Shown here piece by piece: positions 34,385 through 40,184 of a stretch of 40,184 nt of DNA (position 1 is its first letter; each line of letters opens with the position of its first letter). Origin of the DNA: JAUVKA01 sp964465145 (GTDB lineage Bacteria; Bacteroidota; Bacteroidia; Bacteroidales; UBA12481). The notes under the pieces were generated by a model that made no database searches, had not been told where the DNA came from, and saw nothing but the letters and a program-made list of their open reading frames with translations. The stretch lies in assembly GCA_964465145.1 (NCBI GenBank), contig CAYXJR010000038.1, positions 1 to 40,184 of the forward strand. Direction: 5' to 3'. The position numbers and the translations under genes were made by a program.

Positions 34385-35869
34385 ATGGATCAGGATCTCC
34401 TAAAAAAACTGGAAGAGGCCATAGAAGCCAATTATTCTGATCCTGCCTTCGGTGCCAGGGAACTGACCAGAAGCCTGCAGATGAGTCATTCAAGCCTGTT
34501 CCGAAAGCTGCGTTCTTTAACCGGCAAATCCATTAGCCAGCTGATCGGGGAATACAGGTTAAAAAAGGCCCTTGAATTGCTTCAGACTGAAGACATGACA
34601 GTTTCTGAGGTGGCCTCAAAAACCGGCTTCAACTCCCCGGCTTATTTTTCAACCAGCTTCCGGAAACATTTCGGGTATTCCCCGGGCGACGCAATGGCAC
34701 ATAGGAACGATAATCCTACCATACGACATAAAATTGCCCCGTCCCGAAAATTATTTATCGCCGGGCTGTCGGCGGTAATAATTGTTGGTTCAATATTGAT
34801 TTTCCTCGCAGCAACCGGGAGGTTCAGCAAGGAAATATCCATCGCGGTGCTGCCATTCCGAACAAACAGTCAGAGTGCCGAAGACGCTACCCTGACTGAG
34901 ATCCTCTGGGAAGAGGTCATCACGACCCTGGCGCAGATAGAGGTTTTCGATGTAAAGTCGGCTGTTTCATCGGGCCAGTACCGGGATACTGCAGGTAAAC
35001 CAATTCGCCAAATCAGGAGGAAACTCAAGGTAAAATACATCATTGAAGGAAGCGTAAGCAATGATGGTGACGGGGTCAGGTTATGGATCCAGATGATCAA
35101 TGTTAAAGAAGACAGGCACTTCGGGGCCGAGGATTATATGTTCCCAATCAGTGAATTGCGTGATAGAATGGTTGATATGGCAGAACACATTGCTTACGAG
35201 TTGAATACCATCTTAAAGCCCGAAGAAAAATCCGCCATCATGGTCAGGTGCTCCAAAAGCAATGAATCCATCGATAATTACCTTGTGGGCAATACCTGGA
35301 TGTCTGAAAAAAGGGTGTACCCTGATAAGGCCCTTCCTTACTACAGGAAAGCAATTGAACTGGATTCGACATGGGTCGGCCCGCACCTCGGATTGGCAAG
35401 GGTTCTTAAAATAATGATAAGTTATGAGCCTAAAGAAGAATATATTCAGGAAAGACTGAGGGCAATCGAAAAAGCACATGAATTAAAGCCGGGACCTTGG
35501 TCTTACTCTGCCTTGGCGTCATATTACCTGGATGCAGGCGATTTAAAGAAATCAAGAAAATTCTACAAAAAAGGTATCCGGAAATATCCTGACTATGCAA
35601 ACCTCAATAGTGTTATTGCCAGAACCAGCCAGAAGCTTGGAAAGTGGAAAGAGGTTGAAAAAAGATACCTAATTTTTAATAAGCTGGCACCTTACAATGC
35701 TTCAGGCTACCAGGCAGTTGGAAGAACCTATGAAATGCTTAGGGACTTTCCCAAAGCCATTAAGTATTTTAAACAGGGGATATCAGTAAATCCCAATTGG
35801 TCTATCAACTATTATAATCTTGCCGATATCTCACTCAAATGGAAGGGTGATCCACCCGAAGCACGTTAG
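34385..35869 (+). CDS. AraC-TM-TolB-like-TPR regulator, to first TAG
   Basis: A 494-codon frame. AraC helix-turn-helix domain at residues about 5-103 (LTRSLQMSHSSLFRKLRSLT, MTVSEVASKTGFNSPAYFS, FRKHFGYSPGD). Transmembrane helix at about 123-143. TolB-like/FlgO-like domain at about 148-275 (ISIAVLPFRT, QIRRKLKVKYIIEGSVSNDG). TPR repeats from about 285 (YYRKAIELDSTWVGPHLGLA, KFYKKGIRKYPDYA, KAIKYFKQGISVNPNW). The TAG at 35867-35869 interrupts a TPR helix; translation in the same frame continues for 350 codons. The DNA-binding domain is cytoplasmic and the rest periplasmic, so it would sense an outside signal. Whether the shortened product acts is unknown. This is a diverged tandem duplicate of copy 1 and a candidate regulator of the neighbouring PUL. 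Confidence 0.8.
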   Translation: MDQDLLKKLEEAIEANYSDPAFGARELTRSLQMSHSSLFRKLRSLTGKSISQLIGEYRLKKALELLQTEDMTVSEVASKTGFNSPAYFSTSFRKHFGYSPGDAMAHRNDNPTIRHKIAPSRKLFIAGLSAVIIVGSILIFLAATGRFSKEISIAVLPFRTNSQSAEDATLTEILWEEVITTLAQIEVFDVKSAVSSGQYRDTAGKPIRQIRRKLKVKYIIEGSVSNDGDGVRLWIQMINVKEDRHFGAEDYMFPISELRDRMVDMAEHIAYELNTILKPEEKSAIMVRCSKSNESIDNYLVGNTWMSEKRVYPDKALPYYRKAIELDSTWVGPHLGLARVLKIMISYEPKEEYIQERLRAIEKAHELKPGPWSYSALASYYLDAGDLKKSRKFYKKGIRKYPDYANLNSVIARTSQKLGKWKEVEKRYLIFNKLAPYNASGYQAVGRTYEMLRDFPKAIKYFKQGISVNPNWSINYYNLADISLKWKGDPPEAR

Positions 35870-37114
35870 ATCATTGAAGATGCCAATAGCCGACGCCAAT
35901 GGCAGGAATCGGATCCGATCAGGGCCTATTGGATAAATACCATATCCTCTATTTACCAAGGGAAATATGATGATGCACTCAAAGAACTCTCAAACTGGTT
36001 TATGGTACCTGGAAACCATGCTCTACCGTACTATTTCCATCCCAACTATCTTTACTATGCTATGGTTTATGGTTACCTGGGGGATCAAGAACTTGAGAGG
36101 GCCTATTACGATTCAACAAGGATATTTATCGAGAACCAGTTGGATGAATTGTCTGCCCTGGAGAAGAGGCCTGGTGTGATAAGCTGCCTTGGAATGGCTT
36201 ATGCCGGACTGGGAGATACAATTAAGGCGATCGAAAAGGTCGAAAAAGTGAAGGATATACTTTCAGAGAATCCGGATCATTTCAAGGGGCCATATGCTAT
36301 GGAGGATGTGGCCTGGATATATACCAAAACAGGCGATTATAATCAAGCGCTTAAAATAATAAGGAAGCTGCTCTCCAAACCAGGCCCCCTAACCGCCAAA
36401 CTTCTGGAAATCGATCCAAAGTGGGCACCACTGAAAGATCAGCCCGGATATAAAAGACTGATTGACAAATACTCCATACCTATTGTGGAAGTGCCGGAAG
36501 TAGTGCCGGTTATAACTGATAAAAAACCAATAGAACCTGAAATAAGCAGTCAGTCGTTCACGGATGAGCGTAACGGAAATGTATATCACTATGATCAAAT
36601 AGGAACCCAGACCTGGATGACGCAAAACCTGGCTTACCTGCCGGCCGTCAGTCCACCCGACACAGGCTCTTACACCGAAAAGCACTATTATGTTTGGGGA
36701 TTCGAAGGCGAAAGTATCACCGAAGCCAAAGAAACAGACAATTATGCCGCTTACGGGGTATTGTATAACTGGGCAGCAGCCATCACAGCCTGCCCTCAGG
36801 GCTGGCACCTTCCTTCAGATACGGAGTGGAAAATCCAGGAACAAAAGCTTGGCATGAGCGAAAACGAGGTCGACATGATAACTGACAGGCAATCCGGGTC
36901 TGTAGGGAAAAAATTTAAATATACTTCTGGTTAGTATAAAAACGGGAACGGTGATAATTCAGCCGGATTCTATGCCCTTCCCGGCGGCTTCCTTCACTTC
37001 AACCATACCTTTATGGATATTAAACAAAACGTTGGCTGGTGGTCATCAACGGCTGTTGGTAATTCCCTAATTCCCCATCTGATCGATTTTCAAAAGCTTT
37101 TGACTGGAAATTGA
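35870..37114 (+). pseudogene. TPR-FISUMP continuation of the AraC regulator
   Basis: This stays in the same frame as the upstream ORF after TAG 35867. It continues the TPR repeats (YLGDQELERAYYDSTRIFIE, KTGDYNQALKIIRKLL) to about 36480. After a linker (PIVEVPEVVPVITDKK) comes a FISUMP domain: GNVYHYDQIGTQTWMTQNLA, YGVLYNWAAAITACPQGWHL and PSDTEWKIQEQKLGMSENE. A second TAG at 36932-36934 falls where TSGW is expected, and the frame goes on (YKNGNGDNSAGFYALPGGF, NVGWWSSTA) to TGA 37112-37114. The usual FISUMP end is not recognisable, so the last part is also degraded. An internal ATG at 36002 gives a 310-residue ORF up to the second TAG. If ever intact, the complete protein was about 900 residues. 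Confidence 0.7.
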
Positions 37115-37169
37115 GAGATTTCGGTTGAAAGCTATATTCCTTATACACGGAAATTACCCGGGTGTATTA

Positions 37170-37205
37170 AAAGCCATCCATCATCAGGCGGATGGCTTTT
37201 TTTTT
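37170..37205 (+). terminator. Rho-independent terminator
   Basis: AAAGCCATCC (37170-37179) pairs perfectly with GGATGGCTTT (37190-37199), followed by a T run to 37205. It closes the regulator region before the glycosidase gene, showing that ORF starts before 37205 are not used. Confidence 0.85.
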
Positions 37206-37232
37206 ACCTTTACGCTAAACAATATATCAGCT

Positions 37233-40172
37233 ATGAAAACCCTGCCATACCTGCTCGCGGCAACACTATTATCAGCATTTATCTCATGCCAGAAAGAACC
37301 TGAATCAGGCTATCCTGATAATATCTCAGCCCTGCTTGAGCAAATCGCTGACCCACCTGCCAAATACCGCACAGCCCCGCTTTGGGACTGGAACGATAAA
37401 ATCAACAGGGAAGATATTGCATTCCAGCTTGAACAGTTCAAAAAAGGAGGCCTGGGCGGCGTTTTCATCCATCCCCGGCCGGGATTGGTTACCGAATACC
37501 TCTCCGACGACTGGAATGAACTTTTTGCATACACGGTTAAGACAGGCAAAGAGCTTGGTATGTTTGTCTGGATATATGATGAAAACTCTTATCCAAGCGG
37601 ATTCGCCGGCGGACATGTACAGGACCGGTTCCCTGAATCATACAACCAGGGAACAGGTCTGGGCCTGAAAATCACAAAAAACCTTTCTGATACTGTCGGA
37701 CTAAGGATGGAATCAATCCTTCAGAAAAGCCCGGATTCAGATTATTATGTTTTTTACAGAACATTTGCAGAGAAATCATGGTGGTATGGTGGATTTCCTT
37801 ATGTAGATCTTATTTATCCCGGTGTAACCGACACCTTCATCAGAACTACCATGGAAGGCTATGAGAAGTATTTCGGCGAAGAATTTGGCAAGACAGTACC
37901 GGGAATCTTCACTGATGAACCCAACCTGCCTGCCGCCAAAGGGCCTGGTACCCTTATCCGCTGGACCCCGGACCTGTTTGAGCAGTTCAGTAAAAGATGG
38001 GGTTATAAGATGGAAGATAACCTGATTTCTCTGGTGGAAGAATATGGCGACTGGAACAAGGTGAGGCATAATTACCATGAACTGATGCTGGAACTGTTCC
38101 TCGACCGGTGGGCGGTTCCATGGAATAATTACTGTGAGGAAAACAACCTTACCTGGACAGGCCATTACTGGGAACATGGCTGGCCATACCCGGGTGAAGG
38201 CTATGATGAGTCAGCCTTTTACATGTACCACCAGATGCCAGGAATCGATATGCTGGGGAGGGTACTTTGTGAGGACGGAATGTGCCAGCAATTCGGCAAT
38301 ATCCGTGCTGTTCGTGAACTTGCCAGTGCAGCAAACCAGTCGGGAGCACGCAGACGGTTTAGCGAAACCTACGGTGGTGCAGGATGGCAGGTTTCCTTTA
38401 AAGATCTTAAAAGGCTTGTCGATTGGGAATGTGCTTTAGGAGTAAACTTCGTTAACCAGCATCTTTCATACTTTTCAATGCAGGGGGTCAGGAAATTCGA
38501 TTATCCCCCAACATTCAGCTACCAGGAACCATGGTGGGGGGACTATTCTTTCCTGGGAGATTACACAGCCCGCATTAGCCTTGCGCTTTCCGCAGGCGAA
38601 CAGATAAACAGGATCCTGGTAATTCAGCCAAATACCACCGCCTGGATGTATCATTCTGATGCCGACCGGCACGATGAGATAATGGAATTATCCAAAACAT
38701 TCAAGTTGTTCCTGATGGAACTCGAATCATCCCAGCTGGAATATGACCTGGGTTCAGAACAGGTTATCAAACGCTTCGGGGAAATGACAGATGAAGGGCT
38801 CAGGATAGGAAAGCGGGTTTACAGTAAAATAATCCTGCCCCCCGGAATGCGGAATATCGACAGCTCAACACGTGATAAAATCAGCCAATTCATTGATTAC
38901 GGTAATAATTTACTTGTTCTGACTGACTCCCTGAATTATATTAACGGCTCTGAATACCAGGGAGGATCGGTTTTTACGGCGAATAAGGATACTGATATCA
39001 CTGAATGGTTTGAACAAGACGATTGTGTTATAAAAACCACTAAGGGAAATCCTTCCCTGGTTTTTCATCAAAGGCGGCGAATGAAAAACGGCGAATTGTT
39101 ATTCCTGATCAATTCAGATAATTCAGGAGCTTCGGAAGTGGATTTATCCTGGAAAGGAAAATATCTGGCAGAGGTTGACCTGCTTACCGGCGAATTTTTA
39201 CCCATTATATATCAGAAAGATAACGGACAAATCCACGCCAAGTTAACACTACCGGCCGTTGGGAGCCGGCTCCTCATTTCAAGTCAGAAGGAATTAGTCA
39301 AACCAGAAAAAAACAACTCTGAAGAGGCCGGGGTAAAAGCAGTCGGTGAAATCAAAGTTCAAAGGCTTTCAGATAACATCCTGACAATTGATTACCTGGA
39401 TGTGGAAACTTCAGATTATTCCCAGAAAGATGTATACTTCATGGATGCCATGTACAAATTATTTGAATGGTCGGGGCTTCCAACGGGTAATCCGTGGCAG
39501 CATAAGATCCAGTTCGGGCAGACATACCTGGAAATGGACAAGTTTGATGAATCAACCTGGCATAAAATCCATTATACTTTTAATATAGATGAAAACCTGA
39601 CAGCCGAACAGATGAAATCCCTTAGGCTGGTAGCTGAACGCCCCGATACATGGAGCGTGGAAATAAACGGGCATGAGGTCTCCCCCATCCCCGGCGAATG
39701 GTGGCTCGATATGAATTTCCCTGTTTATTCCATAGGGGGATTTGTTCATCCGGGAAACAATACCATTACCCTGGCGGCCAGTCGCATGTCGGTATTTTCC
39801 GAGATTATGCCGGTTTATGTGCTTGGAGATTTCAGCCTGCGTGAATCGGCGAAGGGGTTCATAATACAATCGCCCAATGCACCCGACCTGGGTAATTGGA
39901 CTAATCTGGGGTGGCAGTTCTATGGCGGAAAAGTGGAATACCAGCAAACTTTCAATGTAAAGTTACAGCCGGCGGAAAATATTTCATATTTATTCAAAGC
40001 CGCTGACTGGAAAGGGATAATCGGTGAGGTATTTGTGAATGGCGAATCTGCGGGCACCCTTTCATGGCAGCCGGAAATAGACATCACAAAATATGTTAGG
40101 CAAGGTCCGAACGATGTCAGGTTCGTTATAACGGGTTTTACTTTACTAAACAACAGGTATTCAATGATATAA
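37233..40172 (+). CDS. GH106-like glycosidase lipoprotein
   Basis: The ATG at 37233 (979 residues) is chosen because it begins a lipoprotein signal (LLAATLLSAFISCQKE); an upstream ATG at 37125 runs through a terminator. The catalytic region (about 30-600) begins PPAKYRTAPLWDWNDKINRE. It continues LEQFKKGGLGGVFIHPRPGL, ELGMFVWIYDENSYPSGFAG, GIFTDEPNLPA and TWTGHYWEHGWPYPGEGYDE. This barrel-like pattern recalls GH106 alpha-L-rhamnosidases and related unclassified glycosidases. Glu/Asp in YDENSYPSG and TDEPN are plausible active-site residues. Two beta-sandwich domains follow (about 600-690 and 770-979, with WSVEINGHEV and GEVFVNGESAGTLSW). The stop is 12 bp from the window edge. The end (GFTLLNNRYSMI) is not typical, so a C-terminal frameshift cannot be excluded. 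Substrate unknown. Confidence 0.75.
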   Translation: MKTLPYLLAATLLSAFISCQKEPESGYPDNISALLEQIADPPAKYRTAPLWDWNDKINREDIAFQLEQFKKGGLGGVFIHPRPGLVTEYLSDDWNELFAYTVKTGKELGMFVWIYDENSYPSGFAGGHVQDRFPESYNQGTGLGLKITKNLSDTVGLRMESILQKSPDSDYYVFYRTFAEKSWWYGGFPYVDLIYPGVTDTFIRTTMEGYEKYFGEEFGKTVPGIFTDEPNLPAAKGPGTLIRWTPDLFEQFSKRWGYKMEDNLISLVEEYGDWNKVRHNYHELMLELFLDRWAVPWNNYCEENNLTWTGHYWEHGWPYPGEGYDESAFYMYHQMPGIDMLGRVLCEDGMCQQFGNIRAVRELASAANQSGARRRFSETYGGAGWQVSFKDLKRLVDWECALGVNFVNQHLSYFSMQGVRKFDYPPTFSYQEPWWGDYSFLGDYTARISLALSAGEQINRILVIQPNTTAWMYHSDADRHDEIMELSKTFKLFLMELESSQLEYDLGSEQVIKRFGEMTDEGLRIGKRVYSKIILPPGMRNIDSSTRDKISQFIDYGNNLLVLTDSLNYINGSEYQGGSVFTANKDTDITEWFEQDDCVIKTTKGNPSLVFHQRRRMKNGELLFLINSDNSGASEVDLSWKGKYLAEVDLLTGEFLPIIYQKDNGQIHAKLTLPAVGSRLLISSQKELVKPEKNNSEEAGVKAVGEIKVQRLSDNILTIDYLDVETSDYSQKDVYFMDAMYKLFEWSGLPTGNPWQHKIQFGQTYLEMDKFDESTWHKIHYTFNIDENLTAEQMKSLRLVAERPDTWSVEINGHEVSPIPGEWWLDMNFPVYSIGGFVHPGNNTITLAASRMSVFSEIMPVYVLGDFSLRESAKGFIIQSPNAPDLGNWTNLGWQFYGGKVEYQQTFNVKLQPAENISYLFKAADWKGIIGEVFVNGESAGTLSWQPEIDITKYVRQGPNDVRFVITGFTLLNNRYSMI

Positions 40173-40184
40173 GCCTATATTTTT

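Noticed and set aside
34385..37114. TAG reassigned to an amino acid, since one long frame holds two in-frame TAGs
   Set aside because: TAG is a normal stop elsewhere in the window (for example the amidohydrolase at 14795-14797 ends where expected), and neighbouring related genes show ordinary decay with frameshifts and TGA.
37125..37232. Upstream ATG for the glycosidase gene
   Set aside because: The extension is encoded by a strong terminator hairpin and T-run, and the internal ATG at 37233 begins a proper lipoprotein signal.

Overview
The window reads as a chromosomal segment of a Bacteroidetes (Bacteroidota) bacterium, probably an anaerobic or marine polysaccharide degrader of the Bacteroidales/Marinilabiliales kind. 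This placement is an inference. It rests on a SusC/SusD pair, a type IX secretion (Por) sorting tail, two FISUMP (Fib_succ_major) domains, many SusD-style lipoproteins, and promoters of the TTTG-N19/20-TAnnTTTG type. No rRNA, tRNA or CRISPR array was seen.

Layout. 1-3.45 kb is a mobile/repeat region: a gene tail, an ORF6N-domain gene, and a complete-looking insertion sequence of about 2.1 kb whose transposase is split by a -1 frameshift at an A8 run. 3.45-11.6 kb (minus strand) holds a TolC-MFP-RND efflux operon followed by a large UPF0182 membrane protein. 11.9-13.1 kb is a broken FISUMP gene. 13.4-15.3 kb carries an amidohydrolase lipoprotein and a small membrane protein. 15.4-18.65 kb (minus) holds two L,D-transpeptidases, an unknown membrane-anchored protein and a helical lipoprotein. 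18.8-19.8 kb has an ECF sigma factor and a small unknown protein.

19.9-33.0 kb (minus) is a polysaccharide utilization locus (PUL). In transcription order it encodes a GH130 mannoside phosphorylase/mannosidase, an MFS transporter, a lipoprotein of an unnamed toroid-like family, SusC, SusD, a FIVAR-LamG surface lipoprotein and, after an internal terminator, a 1042-residue secreted protein (toroid-like domain + Ig-like + LamG + T9SS tail). The likely logic is surface capture and cleavage of a mannose-containing glycan, import through SusC/D, inner-membrane uptake by the MFS protein and cytoplasmic processing by GH130. The two toroid-like proteins are clear paralogues and are the best candidates here for undescribed enzymes.

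33.0-37.1 kb (plus) holds a truncated cupin and two tandem regulators of the type AraC-TM-TolB-like-TPR-FISUMP. Both are damaged: one by a T9 frameshift and truncation at a palindromic repeat, the other by two in-frame TAG codons. A perfect 13-bp dyad lies just upstream of the second. 37.2-40.17 kb is a large lipoprotein glycosidase resembling GH106.

Two cross-cutting features stand out. Decayed short tandem repeats (period 7-10 bp) sit at several gene 3' ends and in one case have become part of the RND coding sequence. Gene decay is concentrated in the FISUMP/AraC family.
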